Below, one piece after another: positions 9,990 through 20,772 of a DNA stretch of 64,000 bases. The stretch comes from Candidatus Woesearchaeota archaeon. GTDB lineage: Archaea; Nanobdellota; Nanobdellia; Woesearchaeales; JABGXB01. The notes beneath the pieces are model-generated. The model had not been told where the DNA came from and did no database searches. It saw only the letters and a program-made list of their open reading frames with translations. Position 1 is the stretch's first letter. Each line of letters begins with the position of its first letter. The DNA is taken from positions 331,821 through 395,820 of the forward strand of contig JABGXB010000003.1 of NCBI GenBank assembly GCA_018675975.1, given 5' to 3'. A program made the position numbers and the translations under genes.

Positions 9990-10739
9990 ATGAACAAAAT
10001 TATACTATTTATATGCATATTTACGCTTTTAAGCTCATTTTCAATAGCATCAAATAATACTAAAATATTAATTGAAACTAATTTAGGTGAAATGCAGCTT
10101 GAATTATATGATAATAAAGCTCAAATTACAGTTAATAATTTTTTAAATTTGACTAAAGAAGGTTTTTATGATGGTCTTACATTTCATAGGGTTATAAAAA
10201 ATTTTATGATACAAGGTGGAGATCCATTAGGAAATGGCTTAGGTGGTCCAGGATATAATATTCAAGATGAATTTAGAGTTGATTTAAGGCATGATAAGCT
10301 TGGAATTTTATCAATGGCTAATAAAGGAATCAAAAATACAGGCGGAAGTCAATTTTTCATAACATTAGCCCCAACTCCTTGGCTTGATGGAAAACATACA
10401 ATTTTTGGAAAAGTCATTGATGGATACAATACACTTAGAAGAATTGGAAATATTAAAGTTGATGAAAAAAATAGTAAACCAATACAAGATGTAATTATAA
10501 AAAAAATAAAAATTCTAAATCCAGAAAATAATCAAGTGGAATCAGAAAGTAATAATTGGATAAAATATTTAATTATTTTAATAATAGTAATAATAATTGC
10601 AATTATTATATACTATAAAATAAGAGGAAAAAAAGTTGATTCTGAAAAAGAATATGTTGATTTTGAAACATTACAAGCAAAAAAAGACATAGAAGAAAAA
10701 AAAGTGGAAGAAAAAAATCCATTTGAAGAATTTAAATAA
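9990..10739 (+). CDS. Secreted, C-terminally membrane-anchored cyclophilin-type peptidyl-prolyl isomerase
   Basis: Signal peptide, FHRVIKNFMIQGGDPLGNGLGGPGY, GGSQFFITLAPTPWLDGKHTIFGKV, then C-terminal TM. Confidence 0.93.
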   Translation: MNKIILFICIFTLLSSFSIASNNTKILIETNLGEMQLELYDNKAQITVNNFLNLTKEGFYDGLTFHRVIKNFMIQGGDPLGNGLGGPGYNIQDEFRVDLRHDKLGILSMANKGIKNTGGSQFFITLAPTPWLDGKHTIFGKVIDGYNTLRRIGNIKVDEKNSKPIQDVIIKKIKILNPENNQVESESNNWIKYLIILIIVIIIAIIIYYKIRGKKVDSEKEYVDFETLQAKKDIEEKKVEEKNPFEEFK

Positions 10740-10742
10740 TTT

Positions 10743-11771
10743 TTATTTGTAAATTTCAGTATAGTTTTGTTCATCTGCAATTCCTTGATTAACAAAACCA
10801 TATAATTTTTTTTTATAATCTTCTGGTGTTTCCTTACCTTCGACTAAATGATCATAAGTTAAACCTAAATCATTTGTATCTTTAACTTGTGAAAATCCAA
10901 AAGGTAACTGCACTGATCTTTTTTCTATTTCGGTCATACCGCTTTCAGTAAGTGCTTGAGAACTTGATTTTAAACCATATTCTATTTGAGTTAAAGCTTT
11001 AGTTTTTGCCTCGGCAGTAATTTCTTTAGTTTTAATAACTTCTAATTCTAATTGTTTAGATTCTTTTGAAAAATTATTTTTTTTATGATTATCAACATCA
11101 TAATGTTTTCCTGTAAATAAATCTCTATTTTTATTAGAATCGTCATATAATTCAAAAAAATTATCTTTTACTGATTCTAAATGAAAATAAGAATTTGGTT
11201 CTGAAACTCTCCAGTTTTCTTTTTTAAAATCTTCTTCTCTCTTAGGCCTTACTCCACCATATAAATTTGGATTTGTTTCATCATAAGAATTTAAAGCTTG
11301 TTTTTCAATAAGACTATCCAAACCTTCTACAACATTATTACCGTCTTTTTCAATTTTTAATAATGTACTTTCATATTTTTTTTGTAAATTTTCTTCTATA
11401 TAACCAATTTTATCTTCTGAATATTTTTTAAAATCTTCACATTTTGTTTCTAATTCATCAATTTTTTTTTCAAATGCTTTTTTTTGTTTTTTATTTAATT
11501 TTTTACCAAATTCTTTTTCTTTTAATTCTAAAGTATATTTACTTGGATTTTCAATATATTCTAAAAATTCTGGTGCATTTATTTCAAATTCTTTTAATTT
11601 AGAATTTAAATCTTCATCAAATCTTAAAATCCCATCAGTGATTGAATATTTCATAGCATCTAAGGGTTTAAATTCAAATTTACTTCTAAATTCAAAATCA
11701 GATTGATTTTTTAAATAAGCCAATAAAAATACCATATTATTAAGCATTAAATCCATAAAAGAACAATACAA
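10743..11771 (-). CDS. Hypothetical coiled-coil protein
   Basis: Long ORF with charged helical region; no family recognised. Confidence 0.6.
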   Translation of the reverse strand: MYCSFMDLMLNNMVFLLAYLKNQSDFEFRSKFEFKPLDAMKYSITDGILRFDEDLNSKLKEFEINAPEFLEYIENPSKYTLELKEKEFGKKLNKKQKKAFEKKIDELETKCEDFKKYSEDKIGYIEENLQKKYESTLLKIEKDGNNVVEGLDSLIEKQALNSYDETNPNLYGGVRPKREEDFKKENWRVSEPNSYFHLESVKDNFFELYDDSNKNRDLFTGKHYDVDNHKKNNFSKESKQLELEVIKTKEITAEAKTKALTQIEYGLKSSSQALTESGMTEIEKRSVQLPFGFSQVKDTNDLGLTYDHLVEGKETPEDYKKKLYGFVNQGIADEQNYTEIYK

Positions 11772-11819
11772 TTAACATTTATAAAAGTTGGTTTTTGTTG
11801 TCACTAAATGATGGTTAAA

Positions 11820-13199
11820 TTAAAAATTGGAATTTAAAATATTTTCATCTATTTGTTTAATTTTTTTAATAATTTCCTCTTCATGTTCTTTTTTGGTAAC
11901 TGCACCTGAGGCTTGTTTATGCCCGCCGGCTTCACCACCATAATTTTCTACTAATTTTCTTGCTAAATTATTTAGGTTATAATTACTTTTATTATGAACT
12001 CTAAAAGATAACTTAAAATTATTTTTTTGATAGGCTGAAATAATTACAATTTTTTTAGTTTGTTCTATTCCACCTTTAGTTAACATAGAACTTAAAATGC
12101 CAACTAAATTAGGATTTAATTTATCTTTATAATTAATATAAATTATTAAATCATTTTCAAAAACAGTTCCATTAGCTCTCATATCATAATAAATTTTCAT
12201 TGCATTTGATATTTGACTTTTATATTTTTTATTTTCAATTTTAACTTCAGTTAAATTATTACACAAATCTAAACAAAAATCAATACCAAGTTTGACATTA
12301 AATAATCTTGAAAGTCCATTTAAATAAGTAGAAATTTCTTTTGCTTCATATAATTTACCCTCATCATTTAATAAATTAGGATGAATTAAAATATGATATG
12401 AAAATAAATATTTTCTTAAATGAAATGGAGTGATTTTTTTTATTGCATTCACTAATTTTTTTTGTTGATTTCCATCAATTTGTGAAAATGTTTTTTTTCC
12501 GTCTATATTTAATTTTTTTAAAAATTCATAAACATAACTTTCTTTTCTATATAATTTAGGAATTTTAAAATCTCCACTAAATGTCAATGTAAAAGAAAGT
12601 GGTTGACTATTAAGTCTAAAAATATTTAATTCTTTTCTAACAATAACAATTTTGTTATCAACTGCTTCTTGTTGTAAAATTCTATTCAAATATAAAAAAT
12701 TATTTTGATATTGATAATCCCCAAATGCACCTATTAATGATAAATAAATAAATTTTTTAATTTCAGGATTTAATTCTTTTAAAATTAAATATGAAATCCC
12801 TGCAGTAGAAATTTCTTTACTTCCATTTATACCAAATAAAAAAGGATTAATGAAAATAATATTTTCAGGAAGTTGACAATCATCTTCTATTTCATGATGA
12901 TCAATAATTATCACCCTATTTTTATTTGATAATTTTTTTTTAATACTATTTAATTTTAAACTACCTGAATCTAAAATAATTACATTTTTTTGAGGCATAT
13001 TACTTATTTCATCAATACATTCGTCGTCCAATTGTTGTATTATTTTTAAATGTGGATTTTTATCTTCATAGAATTTCTTAAAAAGAGATAATGAAGTAAC
13101 ACCATCAGTATCTAGATGTGAAACTACTAAAATGTCATCCATATTAAAATAAGGTTGATTTTTTTCTAAAAAAGAAAAAAAAGATTCGTAATCATTCAT
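11820..13199 (-). CDS. DHH-family phosphoesterase / RecJ-like nuclease (paralog 1)
   Basis: VVSHLDTDGVTS, ILDSGS, VIIIDHHEIED, GAFGDY, C-terminal GGEAGGHKQASGA. Confidence 0.9.
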   Translation of the reverse strand: MNDYESFFSFLEKNQPYFNMDDILVVSHLDTDGVTSLSLFKKFYEDKNPHLKIIQQLDDECIDEISNMPQKNVIILDSGSLKLNSIKKKLSNKNRVIIIDHHEIEDDCQLPENIIFINPFLFGINGSKEISTAGISYLILKELNPEIKKFIYLSLIGAFGDYQYQNNFLYLNRILQQEAVDNKIVIVRKELNIFRLNSQPLSFTLTFSGDFKIPKLYRKESYVYEFLKKLNIDGKKTFSQIDGNQQKKLVNAIKKITPFHLRKYLFSYHILIHPNLLNDEGKLYEAKEISTYLNGLSRLFNVKLGIDFCLDLCNNLTEVKIENKKYKSQISNAMKIYYDMRANGTVFENDLIIYINYKDKLNPNLVGILSSMLTKGGIEQTKKIVIISAYQKNNFKLSFRVHNKSNYNLNNLARKLVENYGGEAGGHKQASGAVTKKEHEEEIIKKIKQIDENILNSNF

Positions 13200-13228
13200 A
13201 AAATAAAAATAAATTCTTAAATTAAAAA

Positions 13229-13684
13229 TTATTCTGTTAAGAATCTAATTTTGTCTATATCATATGTCCAATCAGATGATAATCTTTTTTTATTTTTATA
13301 ATAAGTAACTAACCTTGCAATTTTTGACTCTGTAAGTCTTAAACCTCTTTTTGCCGGTTGATCTTTCTTATTTTTTTCCAAATGTTTCTTTAAAAAAACA
13401 ATTTTTTTTAATAGACATAGTAAATCTTCTGGAATTTCACCAGCTGTATTATTATTTAATAAGAATTTTACAATTGGCATCCCAATAATAGTCTTTACAC
13501 AAGGAATACCATAAGTATCTCTTAATACTAAACCCACTTGACTTGGTGAAATACCTTCTTTTGTAAATTTTAAAATTAATGCTTCTAACTCTTCTTTAGA
13601 ATAATTTACCCATTTTGGATTTTCCATACCAAATGGCTTTTTTGACTTGGATTTACCCTTATCTCTTGAAAACATTCGTGACAT
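13229..13684 (-). CDS. rps15: 30S ribosomal protein S15
   Basis: MSRMFSRDKGKSKSKKPFG...PSQVGLVLRDTYGIPCVKTIIG...LTESKIARLVTYYKNKKRLSSDWTYD. Confidence 0.95.
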   Translation of the reverse strand: MSRMFSRDKGKSKSKKPFGMENPKWVNYSKEELEALILKFTKEGISPSQVGLVLRDTYGIPCVKTIIGMPIVKFLLNNNTAGEIPEDLLCLLKKIVFLKKHLEKNKKDQPAKRGLRLTESKIARLVTYYKNKKRLSSDWTYDIDKIRFLTE

Positions 13685-13754
13685 TTTTTTTCTCCAGTAT
13701 AAATTAGCAATTAAACCAATTTACCCTATTTCAGAAATTTTTAGTTAATTTATA

Positions 13755-13940
13755 AATATATGGTTGGATCTCTCCAACCAAACACCTCTTTCCCGAAAGA
13801 ATATAAATAAATTGGTTGGACAATTCTAAAGGGGTAGTTTGAGAAAAGGCATCCAACCAATTTGAAATCCCTAAAAATTTATACATTTTTAGGGGAATAG
13901 CTGATTTATGATAACACATTTTCATGTGTTGCTTATAATA
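13755..13940 (-). ncRNA. Candidate structured RNA / structured leader upstream of rps15 (ends approximate)
   Basis: On the minus strand: AACACAT-GAAA-ATGTGTT and TGGTTGGA-GAGA-TCCAACCA hairpins (both GNRA loops only on this strand), CCCCTAAAAA...TTTTTAGGG, and long-range AATTGGTTGGA...TCCAACCAATT. Confidence 0.55.
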
Positions 13941-13986
13941 AATATTAGATAAAAAAAAGATTTAAAATTAATGCAAATACATAACG

Positions 13987-15933
13987 TTATTTAATTTTGA
14001 AAAAAGAATTTACCAATTCAGTATATTCTTTTGAAATTTTTATATGCCAATCATTTGGAAAACAAGAATAATAATTTGAATGAATATATCTCTCATCTAT
14101 AAAAATTATTACTCCCCTATCAGACTCAGTCCTTATACACCTACCTGCACTTTGAATTGTTTTTGACATTGCTGGATAAATATATCCATAATTCCAACCC
14201 TGTCCATATTTTTTTTGATAAAAATCAATTGTACGTTTAGTAATTAAATTGGGTGTACCTAAAGGCAATCCAACTATTATAACACCTTGTAATTGATCAC
14301 CTGGCAAATCAATCCCTTCTGCAAAACTTCCATTTGAAACGGCTAATAAAACTGCACCAATTTCTTTATATGAAATAAAATTTTTAATCAAATCACTTCT
14401 ATCAACCTTAGTCATACCAGGAAATTCATTAAAAATTGTTTTATTATTTTTATATTGAAAATAAGGTGCCACCATATCTTTAAATTTATAAGATGGGAAA
14501 AAAATTGAGACATTACCTGGAATATTGTTTAACAAATTTGAAATATGTTCACCTATTTTTTTAAAATTAGTTTCAGTTCTCATTGTATAACGAGAACTTG
14601 TTTCTGGTATAATTAAATTAAGTCTATTATTATTTGAAAAAGTTGTTTCATATTCTTTTAATATCACATCATCAGAAAACCCCAATAAATCTTTATACAT
14701 TGAAGTAGGATTTAATGTTGCACTCATCATCAATGTACTATGAACTGAATTTATTAATTCTTTACAAATAATTGAAGAATCTAAACACGCAAAAGAAAAT
14801 TTAAATAATTTTTTTGAACCAAGTTCACTATAATTTAAAATACGTATATAACCTTGTTTATCGATTTCCCATTCCAATAAAAAATCAATTAAATTTTGTA
14901 ATACAGATTTATGTTTAGGTTCATCAAATTTTTTGTCTAATTCAATTAAGGTATCTATTATTTGATCATAAGATAATTTTGTTGATTTTTCTATTAAATC
15001 ATATAAATCATTTTTTGTTATTTCTAATTCTTCAATTCTATGTCTTATTAAATTGTGTTCCATATAATTTTGTAATCCAGTGAATATATTGTCAACTAAT
15101 TCTAATTCAGAATTAAACAATTTTTGAGCTAAAATTTTTTGTAATCTACTAAGAGATAATCCATTTAATGAAAAACTACCTAAATCCTTAATTCTACTCG
15201 GTAAATTGTGAGCTTCATCAACTATTACTAATAAATCATCAATATCTATTTTAGATTTTTTTAATAATTTTGAACAAATTGAGGGATTAAATAAATGAAA
15301 ATAATCACCTATTACAACATTTGCATCAGAACCTAATAAAGTAGAAACTTCATAATTACATAAATTATATCCATAAATTATTTTAATGGATTCATTAACA
15401 TCTAATGGACTTTTTTGTTTTAATTCAGTTAATGCATTTTTAGTTAAATTAGAAAACTCACTTTTATTTTTTAAATTAGTGAAATATTTACAACTTCCAG
15501 TTTCCCTATGTAATTTACAAAAATTAGAAAATTCACCATTATTCATTATTTGTGCATTAGGTTGATTACACATCCATTTTTTTCCAATTAAATCTAAAAC
15601 TATAATTTTTTTTCCAAATTTATTTTGAATTAATTTAATTGTATCAATAACTGCTTTATGTTGAGTAGTCCTACTAGTCAAAAAAAACACTTTTTTTTTA
15701 TTTTCTAATGCATAAGTAATTGCAGGAGATAATGCTGCTACTGTTTTTCCAACACCCGTTGGTGCACTGATAATTAAATTTTTTTTATTTTTTAATGCAT
15801 CAAAATAAGTATTCATAAAATCGGTTTGACATGTTCTTAAATTATCAAAAGGAAATAGAAATTTATTCATATTATTTTCAGTACCAATTTTAGTATCTTT
15901 ATTCAATTTATCTGCACTTTTAAAATCCTTCAT
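13987..15933 (-). CDS. XPD/Rad3/DinG-like superfamily 2 DNA helicase
   Basis: NLIISAPTGVGKTVAAL, VDEAHNL, MSATL, SFAEGIDLPGDQLQGVIIVGLPLGTP, QSAGRCIR; Cys residues between motifs I and II as for an FeS domain. Confidence 0.88.
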   Translation of the reverse strand: MKDFKSADKLNKDTKIGTENNMNKFLFPFDNLRTCQTDFMNTYFDALKNKKNLIISAPTGVGKTVAALSPAITYALENKKKVFFLTSRTTQHKAVIDTIKLIQNKFGKKIIVLDLIGKKWMCNQPNAQIMNNGEFSNFCKLHRETGSCKYFTNLKNKSEFSNLTKNALTELKQKSPLDVNESIKIIYGYNLCNYEVSTLLGSDANVVIGDYFHLFNPSICSKLLKKSKIDIDDLLVIVDEAHNLPSRIKDLGSFSLNGLSLSRLQKILAQKLFNSELELVDNIFTGLQNYMEHNLIRHRIEELEITKNDLYDLIEKSTKLSYDQIIDTLIELDKKFDEPKHKSVLQNLIDFLLEWEIDKQGYIRILNYSELGSKKLFKFSFACLDSSIICKELINSVHSTLMMSATLNPTSMYKDLLGFSDDVILKEYETTFSNNNRLNLIIPETSSRYTMRTETNFKKIGEHISNLLNNIPGNVSIFFPSYKFKDMVAPYFQYKNNKTIFNEFPGMTKVDRSDLIKNFISYKEIGAVLLAVSNGSFAEGIDLPGDQLQGVIIVGLPLGTPNLITKRTIDFYQKKYGQGWNYGYIYPAMSKTIQSAGRCIRTESDRGVIIFIDERYIHSNYYSCFPNDWHIKISKEYTELVNSFFKIK

Positions 15934-16005
15934 AAATATAAAAAAAAGAATTTGTTTAAAAGAATAATGTATAATTGTCCAGTGACTAATTTTAATTAAT
16001 CAATA

Positions 16006-18558
16006 TCAATTAAATTTTTCTTTATTTTTCCCTTCCATTTCCACTAAATCTAACATAAATCGTTTTGCAGTATTTATTATTTTATCATGTGAAACTCTAT
16101 ATAATTCAGATATTTTACTAACTGGATCATCATTTGATTGATGTGTACTATTTAATATAAATAAATCTAAATCTAATTTTTTATTATTAAAATTTTTCTT
16201 AACTTTTTTCCATTTAATAAAAAGTTCTTCACAACGACTAATTATTAAATCAACTGAGCAATCAAATAAATCACATATATCATTAACTAATTGATCATTT
16301 TTTGAATCAATATTTTTCGCTAAATTTCCAGTAATAAATGTAATTCTTACAATTCCGTCTTGAATTTTATTTGTTTTTAAAATTTTTATATTTTCAATTT
16401 CTGAAGTATTATGAACATGCGTACCACCACAAGCTTCTATATCAATTCCATTAATATTAACTAATCTTAAAACATCTCCAGGAACTGCACCACCTTGATA
16501 AATTTCCATACCAAATTTATTTTCTGCATCATTTCTATTTAAAAAAATTGATTCTACATAAATATTTTGTTTTATTATTTCATTTGCTAAATTTTCAATA
16601 TTATTTTCTTCTTCTTTAGTTAATGCCTTAAAATGTGTAATGTCTAAATGTGCCTTTTCAACAGTTTTTTTTGCACCTGCTTGATTAATATGAGAACCTA
16701 ATATTTTTTTTGCCGCTGCATTTAATACATGTGCACCACTATGATTTTGTGCTAATTGCATTCGTCTATCTTTATCAATATTACAATCAACTACATCACC
16801 TACATTTAAATTATAAACATTATCCAATTTGTGAATAATATATTTTTCAAATTTCATTACATCAATTACATTTTTATCCTCAATAGAACCTAAATCATGT
16901 AATTGACCACCTGACGTAGGATAAAAATATGTTTTGTCTAATATAATATAATTATCTATTATTTTTAATATCTTAGATTGAAAAGTTAATGTTTTATAGT
17001 CATCATAATATAGGATTTCAGTATGATTAATATTAGTTAAATCTAAATTAATATCTGTTTTTGTGGAATGAATTTGTTTAACAATTTCATTTTTTTGCGA
17101 AACTTTAAAAAAAAAATCTGATGGAATTTCAATACTATGTCCATATTGTTTTGCTATGTGTTGTATTAATGAAGGCGAAATACCATTTGAATCATAGAGT
17201 TCAATTAATTTATCTTCACCTAAAAAATTAATTTGTCCAGAATCAATAAGTCGCTTAATAATTGAATTTGCTTTAATTTTATTTTGATTATATTTTTCAA
17301 TTTCAATATTGATTATTTTATGTACAATCTCTAAATTATTTTTCAATTCAGGAAATAATGGTTCTAATATTTTTGCATGCAAGTCTATTATTTCATTTAA
17401 TTTTATATTCCAATTGTATTTTTCAATAAAATCTAAACTTCTTCTCAATATTACTCTCAACATATAACTTCCACCAGAATTTGACGGTAAACCTCCATCA
17501 GATAAAACAAATAATAATGTTCTTGTATGATCAGCTATTGAATAAATACCACTCATTTTTATTATTTCACTTTTTAACTTATTTTTTTCAATACCAGATA
17601 AACTTGAAACTTCATCCCATACTAATTCTATATCATCGACTTCATCTAAATTTAATTTAGAACTAAACGGCACATATTTCATTTGTAATTCTTTATCAAT
17701 TTTATAATTTGCTTTTTCACATAAAAAATTAATTACTTCAGGATAAATGGCATCATAAATTGTAGGGGTAGCTTGAGAAAACCATGCTATTCGCTCCATC
17801 CCCATCCCCATATCTAATACTTTTATTTTTAAGTCTTGTACTCCTTTTTCAGTTTGTTCAGATAACATATATACTTGATTTCCTAATTCTACACCTTTTG
17901 AAAAAAATTCAACACAACAACCTACATTTCCCCCTCCTGCCCAAGCATCTTCGTGAAATATAATTTCAGTTTTATCTATTCCTAATCCTTTTGTTAAATA
18001 ATCATAAATATCCTCAAAAACTTTTTCTTGATTCCATTCATTTGCTTTAACAAATTGATGTTGACCAATCATAATAAAACCAGTACAATGTTGTCCACTA
18101 ATTCCCACATTATCTAAATCAGGAAATCTTACACAAAATTGTGGAATTATTAAAGGATTTGCAGGTGGCTTAACTTCACCTGAAATGACATATGGTTGAA
18201 ATGCTGCAATACTTGAATTTGTAAATTCCATAGTTGGATTCCATCTGGCAACAGTTGGATATCTATTAATTGCAGTATAATTTTTTTGTTCAAATATGGT
18301 TTTAAAATTATTCCAAACATCAATAAAAGATAAATTTTCTTTTGTATTTTTTTTTCCAATAAATTCGCTAATAACGCCAGCTTGAGGATCACCAGATATT
18401 TTTCTATTTGGATCAGTACTCCAAAAAGGAAGTCCAGTTTTTATACAAATATTTCTATGATAACCTTCAGATGTTAAAAATTTAGCAGGATAAAATTGTC
18501 CATAATTGTCTTTATAAAATGGCTTCAATTTATTTTTTAATTCTTTATCCGATAACAT
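16006..18558 (-). CDS. alaS: Alanyl-tRNA synthetase
   Basis: Archaeal-type AlaRS N-terminus (SEGYHRNICIKTGLPFWSTD), HSGAHVLNAA and CGGTHVHNTSEI editing motifs. Confidence 0.97.
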   Translation of the reverse strand: MLSDKELKNKLKPFYKDNYGQFYPAKFLTSEGYHRNICIKTGLPFWSTDPNRKISGDPQAGVISEFIGKKNTKENLSFIDVWNNFKTIFEQKNYTAINRYPTVARWNPTMEFTNSSIAAFQPYVISGEVKPPANPLIIPQFCVRFPDLDNVGISGQHCTGFIMIGQHQFVKANEWNQEKVFEDIYDYLTKGLGIDKTEIIFHEDAWAGGGNVGCCVEFFSKGVELGNQVYMLSEQTEKGVQDLKIKVLDMGMGMERIAWFSQATPTIYDAIYPEVINFLCEKANYKIDKELQMKYVPFSSKLNLDEVDDIELVWDEVSSLSGIEKNKLKSEIIKMSGIYSIADHTRTLLFVLSDGGLPSNSGGSYMLRVILRRSLDFIEKYNWNIKLNEIIDLHAKILEPLFPELKNNLEIVHKIINIEIEKYNQNKIKANSIIKRLIDSGQINFLGEDKLIELYDSNGISPSLIQHIAKQYGHSIEIPSDFFFKVSQKNEIVKQIHSTKTDINLDLTNINHTEILYYDDYKTLTFQSKILKIIDNYIILDKTYFYPTSGGQLHDLGSIEDKNVIDVMKFEKYIIHKLDNVYNLNVGDVVDCNIDKDRRMQLAQNHSGAHVLNAAAKKILGSHINQAGAKKTVEKAHLDITHFKALTKEEENNIENLANEIIKQNIYVESIFLNRNDAENKFGMEIYQGGAVPGDVLRLVNINGIDIEACGGTHVHNTSEIENIKILKTNKIQDGIVRITFITGNLAKNIDSKNDQLVNDICDLFDCSVDLIISRCEELFIKWKKVKKNFNNKKLDLDLFILNSTHQSNDDPVSKISELYRVSHDKIINTAKRFMLDLVEMEGKNKEKFN

Positions 18559-18662
18559 GATAATATTTTTATACTTTGATATTTAAATTTAACTATTAAA
18601 TGAAATTTATTAAAAAAAAATATAGTTAAATTATTAAATAATGCACAATCTCCCTCAATAAT

Positions 18663-20741
18663 ATGGGTAAAATAGAGGTATTAGATAAAAATCTTATTAA
18701 TCAAATAGCTGCTGGAGAAGTTATTGAAAGACCAAGTTCTGTCATTAAAGAATTAGTGGAAAATAGTATTGATAGTGGTGCTAATAATATTATAATTGAA
18801 ATTGAAAATGCAGGTAAAGATAAAATTTCTATTATGGATAATGGATGTGGTATGAGTATTGAAGATGCAAAAAAATCTATAATTAAACATGCCACTAGTA
18901 AAATTAAAACAAATGAAGATTTATTTAATATTTATACTATGGGATTTCGAGGAGAAGCTTTAGCTTCCATTGCCAGTATATCAAAACTTCAAATAATTAC
19001 AAAAGATAATAATCATACTGGAATTAAATTATATATTGAAGATAGTAAAATAAAAAATAGTGAAGAATTTCCAAGAGAAAATGGGACTAGTATTATTGTT
19101 AAAGATTTATTTTACAATACTCCTGCAAGATTAAAATATATGAGAGATAATTATTTAGAAAATTCATCGATTATTAAAATAATACAAAATTATGTTTTAA
19201 TACACCCAGAAATAAATTTTGAATTAAAAATAAATAATAAAGAAATAATAAAGGCACCAAAAAATAATTTTAAAAATAATTTACTTAGTATTTTTGATTT
19301 AGATATAGCAAAACAATTTTTAATTATCAATTATAATGATGAAGAAAAAAAATTAAAAATTGATGGTTGCATTTCGAAACCCAATATAAATCGAAATAAT
19401 AAAAATGAAATTTATATTTATTTTAATAAAAGACCAGTTAAAAATTCAATTGTTTATAGAGCCATTATGGATGCATATCATAATTTATTATTTAATAAAA
19501 AATATCCAATTTGTATTTTAAATATAGAAATCGATAATGAATTAATAGATGTTAATGTCCATCCACAAAAAAAAGAAATCAGAGTTAAAAATGAAAATGA
19601 ATTATATGAATTAGTTTATACTTCCATAAGAAATAAATTAGAAAAAAGTAATTTAACTCAAGATTTAGATGAAGAAAAAGAAAAAAATCAATTGCGGATG
19701 GATGGAACAAAAATAAAAACAAAAAATTATGAAAAATATACTTATGAGTCAATAAATAAAGATTTTGATTTAAGCAATGAGAAAGGATCAGAGATTAAAA
19801 AAGAAAATCTTCAAGATAGTTTAAAATTAAAAAAGAATATTAAGGAAAGATTTAATCCTGAATTACACAATACACAAGAAGAATTATCATATAATACTTT
19901 TGAAGAAGAAGAAGATTTTGAATATGAATTTCAAAGTGAAAATAAATTTAGTGATAATAATACAGATAAAAATTATATTGTGGGTCAAAATGATCATTTA
20001 TATTCAAAATTACAAAATGATGAAGAATTTGAAAAAGAATTTATTAAATATATTAATACAAATAATAAATTGAAAAATAAAGAGAATTATAATTTTCAAA
20101 AAGGTATTAAAGTTATTGGACAATTTCATAATTCTTTTATATTAGCTCAAGATGAAAAAGGCCTATTAGTTATTGATCAACATGTTGCAGAAGAAAGATA
20201 TTATTATGAACAATTTATGGAAAAATATTTTAATAAAAATATTGAAGTTCAAGAAATATTAAATCCTATTGCAATTAATTTAACCCCAGAAGAATATAAT
20301 TTTACAATAAATAATATAGAAAATTTTGAAAAACTTGGAATGAATATAGAAGAATTTGGAAACAATCAAATAAAGGTAAGAACATTGCCTATAATATTTA
20401 ATCGATTACAAGATACAAATTTCTTTTTTTCATTACTTGAAAATTTACAAAAAGAAAATATATTTAAAATAAATAGAAAAAAACATAAACATATTTTTAA
20501 TGAAGAAATTGAAAATAATGAAAATTATAATATAATTGATGAAATTAAAGAAAAAATAATAACTAAAATGGCTTGTATGACTAGTTTAAAGGCAGGTGAA
20601 CAATTAACCATTAGTAAAATGCAATCAATTGTCGATAAATGGGCATTAACTAAAAATAAAAATACCTGTCCTCATGGAAGACCAATTCAAATAAGATTAA
20701 ATTTTGCCCATATATGGAAACAATTTAAAAGAGATGGATAA
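18663..20741 (+). CDS. mutL: DNA mismatch repair protein MutL (endonuclease-motif type)
   Basis: LDKNLINQIAAGEVIERPSSVIKELVENSIDS, GFRGEALASIASIS, C-terminal DQHVAEERYYYE, ACMTSLKAGE, CPHGRP. Confidence 0.96.
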   Translation: MGKIEVLDKNLINQIAAGEVIERPSSVIKELVENSIDSGANNIIIEIENAGKDKISIMDNGCGMSIEDAKKSIIKHATSKIKTNEDLFNIYTMGFRGEALASIASISKLQIITKDNNHTGIKLYIEDSKIKNSEEFPRENGTSIIVKDLFYNTPARLKYMRDNYLENSSIIKIIQNYVLIHPEINFELKINNKEIIKAPKNNFKNNLLSIFDLDIAKQFLIINYNDEEKKLKIDGCISKPNINRNNKNEIYIYFNKRPVKNSIVYRAIMDAYHNLLFNKKYPICILNIEIDNELIDVNVHPQKKEIRVKNENELYELVYTSIRNKLEKSNLTQDLDEEKEKNQLRMDGTKIKTKNYEKYTYESINKDFDLSNEKGSEIKKENLQDSLKLKKNIKERFNPELHNTQEELSYNTFEEEEDFEYEFQSENKFSDNNTDKNYIVGQNDHLYSKLQNDEEFEKEFIKYINTNNKLKNKENYNFQKGIKVIGQFHNSFILAQDEKGLLVIDQHVAEERYYYEQFMEKYFNKNIEVQEILNPIAINLTPEEYNFTINNIENFEKLGMNIEEFGNNQIKVRTLPIIFNRLQDTNFFFSLLENLQKENIFKINRKKHKHIFNEEIENNENYNIIDEIKEKIITKMACMTSLKAGEQLTISKMQSIVDKWALTKNKNTCPHGRPIQIRLNFAHIWKQFKRDG

Positions 20742-20772
20742 TATTTATAATTAAACAATTTTTATTTTAAAT

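Noticed and set aside
13731-13925. 64-aa ORF on the track overlapping the structured RNA
   Set aside because: Sequence is dominated by inverted repeats forming GNRA hairpins; the predicted protein has no coding features, so an RNA interpretation is better.
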